A stretch of 64,000 nucleotides of DNA from Alysiella filiformis (GTDB lineage: Bacteria; Pseudomonadota; Gammaproteobacteria; Burkholderiales; Neisseriaceae), in the NCBI RefSeq assembly GCF_014054525.1, contig NZ_CP059564.1, forward strand, positions 2,242,357 to 2,306,356, written 5' to 3'. The position numbers were made by a program, and so were the translations under genes. The notes beneath the pieces were generated by a model. The model searched no databases and was not told where the DNA came from. It saw only the letters and a program-made list of their open reading frames with translations. Below, piece after piece: positions 35,199 through 44,709 of this stretch (its first letter is position 1; each line of letters opens with the position of its first letter).

Positions 35199-36482
35199 TT
35201 AACCCAAAGCATCGCCCATGCTGAACAATGGCAAGTACATGGCAATCAAAATCACGCCCACAATACTGCCCAATACCACCATGATGATGGGTTCCATCAA
35301 TGATGACAACATCGCCACCGCATTGTCCACCTCATCTTCGTAAAATTCGGCAACTTTGTTTAACATATCGTCCAAAGAACCTGCTTCTTCACCAATTGAT
35401 GCCATTTGTACCACCATATTAGGGAAAACATCAGTTGCTTGCATGGCGGAAGTCAGCGAAATACCCTGATTCACCTTGCTGCGGATTTCATGCGTGGCTT
35501 CTTCATAAATGATGTTGCCTGCCGCACCTGCCACCGAATCCAAAATTTCCACCAAAGGCACACCTGCTGTAAACAGCGTGGCTGTGGTACGCGCCCAACG
35601 CGCAATGGTCGCTTTGCGAATGATTTCACCAAAAATGGGCAATTTCAACAACAGCGCGTCCACACGTTTTTGCACGGCTGGTGAATTTTTGTGGATAAAA
35701 CTTGCACCCACCACCGCACCAATCATACCCAAAATCACAATCCAACCTTGTGCCACAAAAAAGTCCGATGCGTCCATCATCCATTGGGTTAAGGCTGGCA
35801 GTTTCGCGCCCATGCCGTCATACACCTTTTTAAATTCAGGCAGCACGAACATCATCATCACCAACACCAGCACAATCGCCACCACCACCACCGAAATGGG
35901 GTAAACCAATGCACTTTTCACTTTCTTTTTAATGGCTTGGGTTTTTTCCATATAAGTGGCGAGCTTATCCAAAAGCGCGTCCAACACACCACCTGCTTCA
36001 CCTGCTGCCACCAAGTTGCAATAGAATTTGTCAAAATATTTGGGGTGCCGCGCAAAGGCATCGCCCAAAGCCGTACCCTGTTCAATGTCGTTGCGTACAT
36101 TCATCAGCAATTGGGTCATAGAGGCGTTGGCATGACCTTTTGCAACAATGTCAAAGGCTTGCATAAGTGGCAAACCTGCTTTCATCATGGTGGAAAGCTG
36201 ACGTGTGAACACGGTAATGTCTTGTGCCGTGATTTTCTTGGCACGGCGTTTTTTCATTTTGGTGATTTGCAACACCTTAATGCTGCGCCGTGCCAGCTTC
36301 TGACGGGCTTCTTCTTCGTTTTTGGCAACCACTTCGCCGCGCACCACCGATTCGGTTTGGGTGTTGCGCCCTTCAAATTGATAGCGATTGCCGCGTTCTT
36401 TGGGTTCTTGTTTTAAGGCAGCACCTTTGGCTTTGGGTGCGGCTTTTTTAACTGGCTTTTTAGACTTTGTTGCTGCTGCCAT
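35199..36482 (-). CDS. pilG: Type IV pilus inner-membrane platform protein PilG (PilC family)
   Basis: 427 residues, member of the GspF/PilC family; in Neisseria it is named PilG. It forms the inner-membrane platform on which the assembly ATPases act. A basic N-terminus rich in Lys/Ala/Pro is followed by two GspF domains (VFTRQLSTMMKAGLPLMQAFDIV near residue 92 and ARWARTTATLFTAGVPLVEILDSV near residue 293) and three hydrophobic segments, the last ending MYLPLFSMGDALG. It lies 23 bases after pilF, so both are one operon. Confidence 0.95.
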   Translation of the reverse strand: MAAATKSKKPVKKAAPKAKGAALKQEPKERGNRYQFEGRNTQTESVVRGEVVAKNEEEARQKLARRSIKVLQITKMKKRRAKKITAQDITVFTRQLSTMMKAGLPLMQAFDIVAKGHANASMTQLLMNVRNDIEQGTALGDAFARHPKYFDKFYCNLVAAGEAGGVLDALLDKLATYMEKTQAIKKKVKSALVYPISVVVVAIVLVLVMMMFVLPEFKKVYDGMGAKLPALTQWMMDASDFFVAQGWIVILGMIGAVVGASFIHKNSPAVQKRVDALLLKLPIFGEIIRKATIARWARTTATLFTAGVPLVEILDSVAGAAGNIIYEEATHEIRSKVNQGISLTSAMQATDVFPNMVVQMASIGEEAGSLDDMLNKVAEFYEDEVDNAVAMLSSLMEPIIMVVLGSIVGVILIAMYLPLFSMGDALG

Positions 36483-36505
36483 AATTTATCCCTTTGATTT
36501 TCAAA

Positions 36506-38185
36506 TTATTCGTTGGTGGTGGCGATGACTTCGTCCAGCGTGGTAATGCCTTGCATGACTTTGAGCAAACCCGAACGGCGCAAATCCACCAAACCTTCTT
36601 CGTAAGCAATGTTGGCGATGTCCACTTCGGTACCGCCTTTCATAATCACGGCTTTCATTTTTTCGGTCATGGGCATGACTTCGTACAAACCTGCACGACC
36701 TTTGTAACCTTTGCCTTTACACGCATCGCAACCCACTGCGCGATACATTGTCCAATCTTTTGCCAAATCTTCTTTGGTAAAACCTGCGTCCAACAGCACT
36801 TTTTCTGGCGGACGCTCCATCGGCATTTTACAGGCTGCACACAAACGGCGCGCCAAACGTTGTGCCATAATCAAATTCACTGCTGACGCAATATTAAAGG
36901 GCGCAACCCCCATGTTCAACATACGCGACAAGGTAGCAGGGGCGTTATTGGTGTGCAAGGTGGAAAACACCATATGACCTGTTTGTGCTGCCTTAATCGC
37001 AATGTCTGCCGTACCCAAGTCGCGAATCTCACCAATCATGATGATGTCAGGGTCTTGACGCAAGAAGGCTTTGAGTGCGGCTTCAAAGGTCAAGCCTTGT
37101 TTGTCGTTCACATTGACTTGGTTGATACCGGGTAAGTTAATCTCTGCGGGGTCTTCGGCGGTGGAAATGTTCACATCGTCCGTGTTCAGAATGTTCAGGC
37201 AGGTGTAGAGCGATACGGTTTTACCTGAACCCGTAGGCCCTGTTACCAACACCATGCCGTATGGACGGTAAATCGCGTCCATAATCAATTTTTTCTGGAA
37301 ATCTTCAAAGCCCAGTTGGTCGATGTTCAGGCTGGCTGCGTCTGAGTTCAAAATACGCATTACCACCTTTTCGCCAAACAAGCAGGGCATGGTGTTCACA
37401 CGAAAGTCAATCGCTTTGGAGCCTTTGGAAAATTGCAACTGAATGCGTCCGTCTTGTGGGACACGTTTTTCGGAAATGTCCAGCTTTGCCATAACTTTAA
37501 TGCGCGATGCCAACTGGCTGCGTAAGTTTACGGGCGGTTGCACCACTTCACGCAACACACCGTCTTGGCGGCAACGCACACGCGCCATAAATTCGTAAAA
37601 CTCAAAGTGAATATCGGACGCGCCACCATTGACCGCGTCAAACAAAATCTTTTGAATGAAACGGGCAACAGGACCGTCTTCTTCTTCGCCGTCCACAATC
37701 ATGGTTTGGGCGGCTTGTTCTTGCAAGCTCGCGTCCATGCCCATTTCTTTAATCAGGCTCACGTTGGCTTGACCGAACCATTCCAATACGGTACTCAACT
37801 GGTCATCGCGCACAATCACCAAATCGGGCGACAAGCCACTTGCAAACACGGCTTTTTGCAAATTCTGCAACTGGGTGGGGTCGGAAACCGCCAAAAACAC
37901 TTTGCGTCCGCGCTTGAAAATGGGGACGCAACGGTTTTCTTGCATGGCACTTTCGTCCATCACATCGGTCAGGATTTTGCTGCGTGGAATGCTGTTTAAA
38001 TCCAATTGGGGATAGTTAAACAGCTTGGACAGCAATTCCGCCAAGCCATCGGGCGTAATCACTTTGTCGGCAACCAGCATGGGAATGATGTTTTTGTTTT
38101 CTTTGATGGCTGTTTGGTATTTTTCTAGGTTGTTTTGTGGCACAATTTTTTGTTGTGCCAAGGTACGCAATAAACCGATGCTCAT
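36506..38185 (-). CDS. pilF: Type IV pilus assembly ATPase PilF (PilB/GspE family)
   Basis: 559-residue cytosolic hexameric ATPase that powers pilus extension. The N-terminal GspE/MshEN domain (~1-150) is followed by the ATPase core with Walker A GPTGSGKT, Asp box [20 protein letters not shown] and His box. A zinc site of four cysteines is present (CAACKMP and CDACKGKGY). It heads pilF-pilG-pilD on the minus strand and diverges from coaE; coaE and pilus genes cluster in other Neisseriaceae as well. Confidence 0.96.
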   Translation of the reverse strand: MSIGLLRTLAQQKIVPQNNLEKYQTAIKENKNIIPMLVADKVITPDGLAELLSKLFNYPQLDLNSIPRSKILTDVMDESAMQENRCVPIFKRGRKVFLAVSDPTQLQNLQKAVFASGLSPDLVIVRDDQLSTVLEWFGQANVSLIKEMGMDASLQEQAAQTMIVDGEEEDGPVARFIQKILFDAVNGGASDIHFEFYEFMARVRCRQDGVLREVVQPPVNLRSQLASRIKVMAKLDISEKRVPQDGRIQLQFSKGSKAIDFRVNTMPCLFGEKVVMRILNSDAASLNIDQLGFEDFQKKLIMDAIYRPYGMVLVTGPTGSGKTVSLYTCLNILNTDDVNISTAEDPAEINLPGINQVNVNDKQGLTFEAALKAFLRQDPDIIMIGEIRDLGTADIAIKAAQTGHMVFSTLHTNNAPATLSRMLNMGVAPFNIASAVNLIMAQRLARRLCAACKMPMERPPEKVLLDAGFTKEDLAKDWTMYRAVGCDACKGKGYKGRAGLYEVMPMTEKMKAVIMKGGTEVDIANIAYEEGLVDLRRSGLLKVMQGITTLDEVIATTNE

Positions 38186-38439
38186 AATTGCAATTTCCGT
38201 TATTTATCAGGACGCTGCCTGAAAAAAATTCACTGTAAAACCCCCAACCGCCCCTGCTCAACACAAGCGCATTTGTGGAAAATTGGGTAAGATTGTGTCA
38301 ATTATACAAGATTATCATTGGCTTTGGGTTGATTGTGGGGAAAAGGCTGAAAACAGCGTTTCATCTGCACAACAAAAATGCGTTTCAGGCTGCTTTTTGT
38401 GGGAAAATGGCTGCCTGAAAATTTTTGCAAAATACTCAA

Positions 38440-39081
38440 ATGATGAAAACGCATTGGATAGCCATTACTGGCGGCATTGGGAGCGGAAAAAGTCTTGTTA
38501 CGCAAATATTTGGCGAATTGGGTGTGCCGCATTTGGACGCTGATGAGGCAAATCGGCAAATCATCAATTCGCCACAACACGCGGCTTTGCGCGAAATCCG
38601 CCACGCTTTGGGCGATAAGGCGATTGATGTTTCAGGCTGCCTGAACCGCGATTTTGTCCGCGAAACGGTGTTTCAGCACCCTGCTCTGAAACGGCAACTG
38701 GAACAGATTTTGCACCCCCACATTTTTGCCGCCCTACAAATCCAACAAAATCAAGTTGCACCGCACACTTTATATGGCTTGATTGAGCTGCCGACTTTGC
38801 ATGAAAATTCGGTGTTCAGGCAGCTTGTTGAGCGTGTTTTGTTGATTGTTGCCGATGAAAATGTGCGCATTGAGCGCGTGAAAGCGCGTAGCCACTTGAA
38901 TGAAAAACAAATTCGTGCCATTATCGCCAACCAAATCAGCGATGAGCAACGTTTGCGTTTTGCCGATGATGTGTTGCACAATTCAGGCAGCCTGAATGAT
39001 TTACGCGCCCATGTGTTGCGGCAACATCAATTTTATCAAACCATTTTTAATCAAGAAAATCAACATAATGTTACGTTTTGA
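38440..39081 (+). CDS. coaE: Dephospho-CoA kinase
   Basis: Last step of coenzyme A synthesis, phosphorylating the ribose 3'-OH of dephospho-CoA. 213 residues from ATG 38440; ATG 38443 is equally possible and a TTG at 38425 is not needed. P-loop GGIGSGKS and the DADEANRQI segment identify it. Two DUS lie in frame (SGCLNRD, SGSLND). Its end overlaps the start of zapD by 14 bases, so translation is coupled. Confidence 0.93.
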   Translation: MMKTHWIAITGGIGSGKSLVTQIFGELGVPHLDADEANRQIINSPQHAALREIRHALGDKAIDVSGCLNRDFVRETVFQHPALKRQLEQILHPHIFAALQIQQNQVAPHTLYGLIELPTLHENSVFRQLVERVLLIVADENVRIERVKARSHLNEKQIRAIIANQISDEQRLRFADDVLHNSGSLNDLRAHVLRQHQFYQTIFNQENQHNVTF

Positions 39082-39823
39082 ATGCCCACTTTCCGACCGA
39101 ATGCGCAATTTTATTCGCATTGAACAATTGTTTAACCGATTTGACGAAACGCTCGCCTCGGACGAACAATGGCAGCACCATGTTGCCATTTGTACGCTGT
39201 TTGAGTTGATTGAATGCTCATCACGCGCCGAATTGAAACGCGATATGCTGCACGAATTGGAACGCCAACGCTTGCACCAATTAAGCCTGCCTGAACCCAA
39301 TCAAGAACGCTTGGGCAAACTCAATCTTGCCATTCAAGAATTGCAAATTGTGAACATTCAAACCACCCAAGCCTTGCGCGAAAATGAGTGGTTGAGCGCG
39401 TTTCAGCAACGCCTGAAAAAAGCAGGCAGCACCACGGCGGTGGAATTGCCCAGCTACTATTTTTGGCAACAACAAACGCCCCAACAACGCCGCGATTATC
39501 TGAAAAAATGGAGCAAATCCACCCAACCGTTTTACCATGCCACGCGCTTGTTGGGCGAAATTTTGCGCCTGAATCCGAATGAAAAGGAATGTGAGGCGGT
39601 TTCAGGCAGCCATCAGTTTGGCGGTTTGAATTTGAACACCCAATTACTGTGCATTGAAGTGGACGAAAAACACGGTGTGGTTCCCGAAATTTCAGCCAAC
39701 AAATATGCCACGCAAATCAATTTCTTACAAGCTGACCAAGAAAAAGCACGCAGCACTTTGGTCAGCAAAAACATTCCTTTTAAATTGATTATTTGCACAT
39801 TTGAAGAACCCATTAAAGGTTAA
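39068..39823 (+). CDS. zapD: Cell division protein ZapD
   Basis: 251-residue FtsZ-bundling protein (YacF/DUF1342 family) that crosslinks FtsZ filaments at midcell. MLRFECPLSDRMRNFIRIEQLF at the N-terminus and the C-terminal INFLQADQEKARSTL region are characteristic. ATG 39068 overlaps coaE; a longer frame to 38996 would run inside coaE. The coaE-zapD order matches many proteobacteria. Confidence 0.93.
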   Translation: MLRFECPLSDRMRNFIRIEQLFNRFDETLASDEQWQHHVAICTLFELIECSSRAELKRDMLHELERQRLHQLSLPEPNQERLGKLNLAIQELQIVNIQTTQALRENEWLSAFQQRLKKAGSTTAVELPSYYFWQQQTPQQRRDYLKKWSKSTQPFYHATRLLGEILRLNPNEKECEAVSGSHQFGGLNLNTQLLCIEVDEKHGVVPEISANKYATQINFLQADQEKARSTLVSKNIPFKLIICTFEEPIKG

Positions 39824-39915
39824 TGCGTTGCCGTTTCAGGCAGCCTGAAAACCTCAACCCACATCATATCAAAAACACCGCTTGCATGATTACAAGCGGT
39901 GATTGCTTTGACAAA

Positions 39916-40863
39916 TTAACCCATCAACTCATCAATCAATTCTTTCACGCTTTTGATTTTGTTGATTTGTGAAATGCCATTGCCCACCGACACATAGCCG
40001 TTGTCAAAATCACCTTCTAACATACCCAAACGCATTCCTGTGCCAGCGTTCATGACCTTAGCAATCTCACTACGCGTTGCCCCATTTTCACTCATTTCAA
40101 AGCATTTTTTCGCCAATTTGGTTGGCAAAGAGCGATAATAATACGGCTCGGTGCGGAACAACAGCAAATCATTAGCCGTTGCATTTACAATCCATTCTTT
40201 AACCTTTTGATGGCTGCGGCACTCGGTTGTGGCGATAAATGCTGTACCAATCCACACGCCTTCCGCCCCAAGCGTTAAGGCAGCCTGCACCGCTTTTTTA
40301 TCAGCAATGCCACCAGCCAGCATCATCGGCAAATCCACCTTACCCACAAATTCTGAAAGCACATTAAAACTGCCCACTTCTTTCATCGGCAAAGTACCGC
40401 CCTCATCAAACCCCGTCAGCACCAAAATATCTGCCCCCAATTCTTGGGCTTTTAGTGCGTCCGCCAAATTGGGATTAGGCAAACGGCAGATGATTTTAAT
40501 GCCCGCCTGTTTGAGTTTGGCGTAAATTTCAGGGTCAAGCCAGCCGTTATCCAGCACCACAGGCACACGCTCTTCAATGAATAAATCCACCATTAACGGA
40601 ATCAGCGAAAAATCATAAGACAACATAAACGGCACGCCAAAGGGCTTATCGGTCAGTGCCTTCACCTTACGAATTTCGTTACGCATACGGTCAAGCACTT
40701 CTTGATTGGAAGTTGGATTGGTGGTTTGCCCTGCGTGTGGGGCTAAAAAACCAAGCCCGCCAGCTTCGGCAACGCTTGCCACCAGATGTGCATCGGTTAG
40801 CCAACTCATTGGCGCTTGAACGATGGGGTGTTTGATGTTTAGGATTTGGGTAATGCGGTTCAT
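39916..40863 (-). CDS. Nitronate monooxygenase / 2-nitropropane dioxygenase-like flavoprotein
   Basis: 315-residue FMN-dependent TIM barrel of the nitronate monooxygenase family. HPIVQAPMSWLTD at the N-terminus and the phosphate-binding LAGGIADKKAVQAALTLGAEGVWIGTAFIATTE are diagnostic. Where class I enzymes have GGH with a catalytic His, this one reads GFDEGGTLP, so the true reaction is uncertain; FabK-like or unknown oxidoreductase activity is possible. The LysR gene at 43840 is transcribed away from it and was probably its divergent regulator before the intervening cassette arrived. Confidence 0.85.
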   Translation of the reverse strand: MNRITQILNIKHPIVQAPMSWLTDAHLVASVAEAGGLGFLAPHAGQTTNPTSNQEVLDRMRNEIRKVKALTDKPFGVPFMLSYDFSLIPLMVDLFIEERVPVVLDNGWLDPEIYAKLKQAGIKIICRLPNPNLADALKAQELGADILVLTGFDEGGTLPMKEVGSFNVLSEFVGKVDLPMMLAGGIADKKAVQAALTLGAEGVWIGTAFIATTECRSHQKVKEWIVNATANDLLLFRTEPYYYRSLPTKLAKKCFEMSENGATRSEIAKVMNAGTGMRLGMLEGDFDNGYVSVGNGISQINKIKSVKELIDELMG

Positions 40864-41008
40864 TGGATTTTCCTGTTTGAATGAAAAGAATTAGGCGTAT
40901 TTTAATGGTTTTGGATTTGGGAGGGAATGAGTAAAAATGGGAAGATATATTTCATATTTGGAAATGAAATGCTAGAATATCTAATATGTTTTGATGGAAT
41001 TCTGAATT

Positions 41009-42076
41009 ATGAATACTAAAAACCCTCTGTATTTTGAACAAAGAGAAAAATCAGGCAGTAGTACTTTCACAAAATTTTACTATCAATATAATTGGGCATT
41101 AAACCAAGCATTAGACAACCTCTCTAACAATAAAGAGTATATTGTATTTTTAGAAACACACGAAGATGTCGTATTCGCTGACTCTTATAAAAATGAGAGT
41201 AATTTTGATTTCTTTCAAGTAAAAGAAACCAAGACTTTTTCTCTTAAACAATTATGTACAAGAGATAAAAATACCAAAAATTCAATTTTAGGAAAACTGA
41301 TTTTATCCATTCATAACAAACCTTACAAAAATCAGGTTCGCTCTCTTTGTATTGTAGCTTCCAATGGCTTTGATTTTAAAAGAATATTAAAAAATAATAC
41401 AATTTTAAGTATATACTCTATATACGATTTAAATGACAGATCAGTTGATGAAGTAACCAAATGCCTAAAAGAAGAAATTGGAAATGATATTGATATATCA
41501 AAAATAAATTTTCATCACTCAAAATTATCTGTTGAGTTTGATGGATTGCAACATCAAATGATTGGAAAGATTGCCACTTTAATGAAAAAGTTATTTCCAA
41601 AATCTTATTATGATGCAGAAGATGCTTACAGAGCCATTATAGATGAAATGTGTAGAAAAGGAACCAATACACAAGATTATAAGATATGGGAAGATTTTGT
41701 TGCCAATAAAGGCTTAAAATCTTCTGAAATAGAAAATATTATAAAAACAAAAACTACAAATGATTTTGAAAATATCAGAGATTGTTTTAATGATATCTCT
41801 AATGACTTAAATATAAACGCTTTTAAAAAAGCACATATTAAAAAGTCTATACAAAATATTCACGCAGAAATCTGTTCTTTAAATCTTTACTACATAAAGA
41901 TATATGAAATTATCAATAAATATATAAAAGAGAACCAAATAAATATTTATGAGACCAATGCCAACATGGTTATAAATACAATACTCAAAGATCTTGGTGA
42001 AAAAATTGATGATATAAATTCCTACGAAATGATTGTCTATTGTCTTATTAGGAGAATTCTTGATGAGAGTGTATAA
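41009..42076 (+). CDS. DUF4297/Cap4-type nuclease, effector of a Lamassu/ABC-3C-like defence cassette
   Basis: 355 residues. The N-terminus matches the DUF4297 (Cap4 nuclease) pattern: REKSGSSTF, then YYQYNWAL, LETHEDVVFAD and DFFQVKETK. Glu52/Asp53 with Gln70-x-Lys72 form the PD-(D/E)xK-type active site. The rest is helical. Family knowledge: such nucleases are the DNA-cutting effectors of CBASS Cap4, Lamassu (LmuA) and ABC-three-component systems. It is followed by a tiny overlapping ORF and a Rad50-like ATPase gene, the layout expected for Lamassu/ABC-3C. The gene is strongly AT-rich, I see no intact DUS, and it starts with its own promoter region (TAGAAT near 40974). Anti-phage or anti-plasmid function is inferred. 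Confidence 0.82.
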   Translation: MNTKNPLYFEQREKSGSSTFTKFYYQYNWALNQALDNLSNNKEYIVFLETHEDVVFADSYKNESNFDFFQVKETKTFSLKQLCTRDKNTKNSILGKLILSIHNKPYKNQVRSLCIVASNGFDFKRILKNNTILSIYSIYDLNDRSVDEVTKCLKEEIGNDIDISKINFHHSKLSVEFDGLQHQMIGKIATLMKKLFPKSYYDAEDAYRAIIDEMCRKGTNTQDYKIWEDFVANKGLKSSEIENIIKTKTTNDFENIRDCFNDISNDLNINAFKKAHIKKSIQNIHAEICSLNLYYIKIYEIINKYIKENQINIYETNANMVINTILKDLGEKIDDINSYEMIVYCLIRRILDESV

Positions 42077-42230
42077 CGATGGTAACTTAAACTACAAAAT
42101 TTTAGTCAGACATTTAAGAGAGCAAAATAATGGCAAAATTAAAATTTACCCAAATAATTATCATATCAAAAGAAAACAAATCATCAAATCTATTTCAATT
42201 CAGTCCAACAAAGAATCTGATAACAGCTGA
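42063..42230 (+). CDS. 55-codon ORF overlapping both neighbours, possible middle component or remnant
   Basis: AGGAGA at 42050-42055 stands at ideal distance before ATG 42063. The frame (MRVYNDGNLNYKILVRHLRE...) overlaps the end of the nuclease gene by 14 bases and runs ~100 bases into the ATPase gene in another frame. Lamassu and ABC-3C operons carry a small middle gene at this spot, often overlapping the effector stop, but those proteins are longer. It may be a truncated or internally deleted middle component, or a short leader that couples translation to the ATPase. No family recognised. Confidence 0.4.
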   Translation: MRVYNDGNLNYKILVRHLREQNNGKIKIYPNNYHIKRKQIIKSISIQSNKESDNS

Positions 42231-43827
42231 TGATAATGGTTGCGGAAAAAGTACGCTCATAAAAAGTATACTTTGGACTTTTGGCTGTGAGCCAATTTTT
42301 GACGATAATTGGAAATCCCAAAATGTATCCTGTTTATTAAATTTTGAGATTGATGGAAAATCCCATCAGATTTATAGAGAAAATAACTTTATTTATTATA
42401 CCAATGGCAATGAGAAACACAAATTTTCTCGCATCACAGGAGAATATGCAAAGTTTTTTGGGGAACTGGTTAGATTTACTCCATTGTTTATCAATAGGCA
42501 AGAAGATGTAGAAGCACCACCCCCTGTTTTTTACTTTCTACCTTTTTACATTAATCAAGATATTGGCTGGACAGATACTTGGAATGGGTTTGCTAAACAG
42601 AGCCTTACCCAATTCCATAGTTCTTGGAAAAATATCCTTGTTAAGTTTTTTTCTGGTTATACAACACCAGAATACTTTCAACTAGAAGAAAAAATTATTC
42701 AACTAAAAAAAGAAGAAAAGAAGTCAAAAGAAAAAATTGAACAATTGAATGATGTTGAAATTATTATTCGGGAAAATTTACCCTCTCACAATTTTTCATT
42801 TGATGAAAGTGAATTTAATGATATTGAAAATGAGTTACAACAATTAGATGAGTTATTGAGACAAGAGTCAGATTGGGCAAAACAATTAAGCCAATATAAA
42901 TCAAATAAGTATTTCTTAAAGAGCCAGAGTGAATATATTGAACAAGCTATTTTATCCTTGGAAGAAGATTATTTATTTGCCACCGAATATCTTGAAAATG
43001 AAGTAAAATGCCCAACCTGTGGTGTTTTTCATAAAAATTCAGCATTTAATCGAGCTTCTATCTTGGCAGACAAACAAAAAATGATAAAAGAAAAAAAATA
43101 TTTAGACAGCCTAATTTCCCAACAACAAATAGAAATCCAAGAAATAAACAATAAATTAAATGAAATCAAAGACAAAATCAAATATCTTAATATCAAATAC
43201 CAATTACAAGGTGAAATTTTCAATAATTATCTTATTGGAATTACGCCACGCTTGGTCAATAAAAGTTTTTTACAGATAAAAATGCAAGAAAATAATCTTA
43301 TTGTAGAAAACAACCAAAACCAGACCAAATTAAAAAAGGAGAAAGAATCCATAATTAAAAATAGAAGAAAATACTCAGATGAGTATTTTTACAAAATAAT
43401 GTATCATATTAAAAATGACTTAAACATTCATTCCTTAAATTTAGATAAAGTAAAAACTCCCTTGCACTATAATAAGTTAGGAAAGTCTGGCGGTGGTTCA
43501 GCTGACAAAACTAGGGTTATATTAGCTTATAGATTAGCAATTTATAAGCTAATAGCTCATTTGCAATCAACAACAATTTCTCCTTTACTTATAGATACCC
43601 CAAATCAACACGAGCAAGATAAAAGAAATTATAACTCAATTATTAAATATTTGAGTGAAAAAATAACTGATGATTTTCAGATTTTTCTTTGTGCAATGCC
43701 AAATGAAACTCTAGATAATTACAAGGAAAATGCACATATTATAAATTTAGATAAAAATAAAATTTTATTATCTGATAACTATGATTCCCATAAAAAAATT
43801 ATTGATGATTTTTTAAACAGTTTTTGA
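42130..43827 (+). CDS. Rad50/SMC-like ATPase with CxxC hook (LmuB-like)
   Basis: 565 residues. Walker A is DDNGCGKST (residues 34-42), with Asp in place of the usual first Gly. Two coiled-coil arms flank a zinc-hook-like CPTCG at Cys294/Cys297. The ABC signature KSGGGSADKTR and Walker B SPLLIDTPNQHEQD follow near the C-terminus. This is the head-arm-hook plan of Rad50, SbcC and Lamassu LmuB, at the short end of the size range. ATG 42130 is preceded by AGAGAG, and the frame is closed upstream. It is co-transcribed with the DUF4297 nuclease gene. DNA-end or structure sensing that releases the nuclease is inferred from characterised relatives. It ends 12 bases before the LysR start codon. Confidence 0.82.
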   Translation: MAKLKFTQIIIISKENKSSNLFQFSPTKNLITADDNGCGKSTLIKSILWTFGCEPIFDDNWKSQNVSCLLNFEIDGKSHQIYRENNFIYYTNGNEKHKFSRITGEYAKFFGELVRFTPLFINRQEDVEAPPPVFYFLPFYINQDIGWTDTWNGFAKQSLTQFHSSWKNILVKFFSGYTTPEYFQLEEKIIQLKKEEKKSKEKIEQLNDVEIIIRENLPSHNFSFDESEFNDIENELQQLDELLRQESDWAKQLSQYKSNKYFLKSQSEYIEQAILSLEEDYLFATEYLENEVKCPTCGVFHKNSAFNRASILADKQKMIKEKKYLDSLISQQQIEIQEINNKLNEIKDKIKYLNIKYQLQGEIFNNYLIGITPRLVNKSFLQIKMQENNLIVENNQNQTKLKKEKESIIKNRRKYSDEYFYKIMYHIKNDLNIHSLNLDKVKTPLHYNKLGKSGGGSADKTRVILAYRLAIYKLIAHLQSTTISPLLIDTPNQHEQDKRNYNSIIKYLSEKITDDFQIFLCAMPNETLDNYKENAHIINLDKNKILLSDNYDSHKKIIDDFLNSF

Positions 43828-43839
43828 GTATTTAAAACA

Positions 43840-44709
43840 ATGAACCTCAACACCCTCCGCCTTTTCGTTGCCGTTATCCAGCACGGCAGTCTCTCCAAAG
43901 CCTCCGAGCGACTCAATGTGCCGATTGCAACCATTAGCCGTCAAATTGCCGACTTGGAAAAAGAGCTGAATATTCAACTCTTTGACCGCCAAAAATCAGG
44001 CGTTAAACCCACAATGGCGGGGCAACGCCTGTATGAACAGGTGCATTTGTCCATTGAACAGCTTGCCACTGCCAAAGAGGTGTTGTTTGAAGAGCAAGGC
44101 AATTTAAAGGGCAAATTACGCCTGTCGGCAAGCCCTGCCTGCGAGCCAGTTCTTTCGTGGATAGCTGATTTTCAGACTGCCTATCCACAGGTACAGGTGC
44201 ATTGCACACTGACCGACCGTCTGCTTGATTTGTCGGCAGACGGCATTGATGTGGCGTTTCGGATTGGGCAGTTACACGGCGAACAGTTTATCGCCAAAAA
44301 AGTGGGGCAAATCGGCAGTAAATGGGTGGCACACCCTGATTTACTGGCACGATTTGGTACGCCCAGCACCGTCAAAAATTTGAAAAATTTCCCCATTGCC
44401 GCTTGGGCAAAAAATGAAGCAAGCGTCATCACGCTAGGCACTGGCAGACAAGCGGTGGAAATTCCCTATCTTTTTGCCAGCAATGACAGTTATGCCATTG
44501 AATATATGGCAAAACAGGGCAAAGCAGTGGCGCTGCTTGCCGACAGCACGGTGGATAGACTCGTGGCAGAAAATGGCTTGGTGGAAATCTTGGGCGAAAC
44601 GGAAAACCCCAAATTTGATTTGACGATGATTTATGCCGCCCATCGTTATCCGTCTAGCATTGTGCGGGCGTTTGTGGAGTTTGTGTTGGAGCAAGTTCAG
44701 GCTGCCTGA
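43840..44709 (+). CDS. LysR-family transcriptional regulator
   Basis: 289 residues: N-terminal winged helix-turn-helix (LNTLRLFVAVIQHGSLSKASERLNVPIATISRQIADLEKEL spans it) and a periplasmic-binding-protein-like effector domain. The subgroup is the AaeR/DsdC-like class with LSASPACEPVLSWI. It lies only 12 bases behind the ATPase gene and may now depend on that operon for transcription. Its likely former target is the oxidoreductase gene at 39916, transcribed in the opposite direction. The last three residues and stop (QAA-stop) are encoded by a DUS. Its 3' end overlaps the convergent fau gene by 56 bases. Confidence 0.9.
   Translation: MNLNTLRLFVAVIQHGSLSKASERLNVPIATISRQIADLEKELNIQLFDRQKSGVKPTMAGQRLYEQVHLSIEQLATAKEVLFEEQGNLKGKLRLSASPACEPVLSWIADFQTAYPQVQVHCTLTDRLLDLSADGIDVAFRIGQLHGEQFIAKKVGQIGSKWVAHPDLLARFGTPSTVKNLKNFPIAAWAKNEASVITLGTGRQAVEIPYLFASNDSYAIEYMAKQGKAVALLADSTVDRLVAENGLVEILGETENPKFDLTMIYAAHRYPSSIVRAFVEFVLEQVQAA

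Noticed and set aside
38425-38439. TTG start for coaE five codons upstream
   Set aside because: ATG 38440 gives the conserved N-terminus; the extra codons add nothing conserved.
38996-39067. 24-residue extension of ZapD
   Set aside because: It lies inside coaE, and the conserved ZapD start is at 39068.
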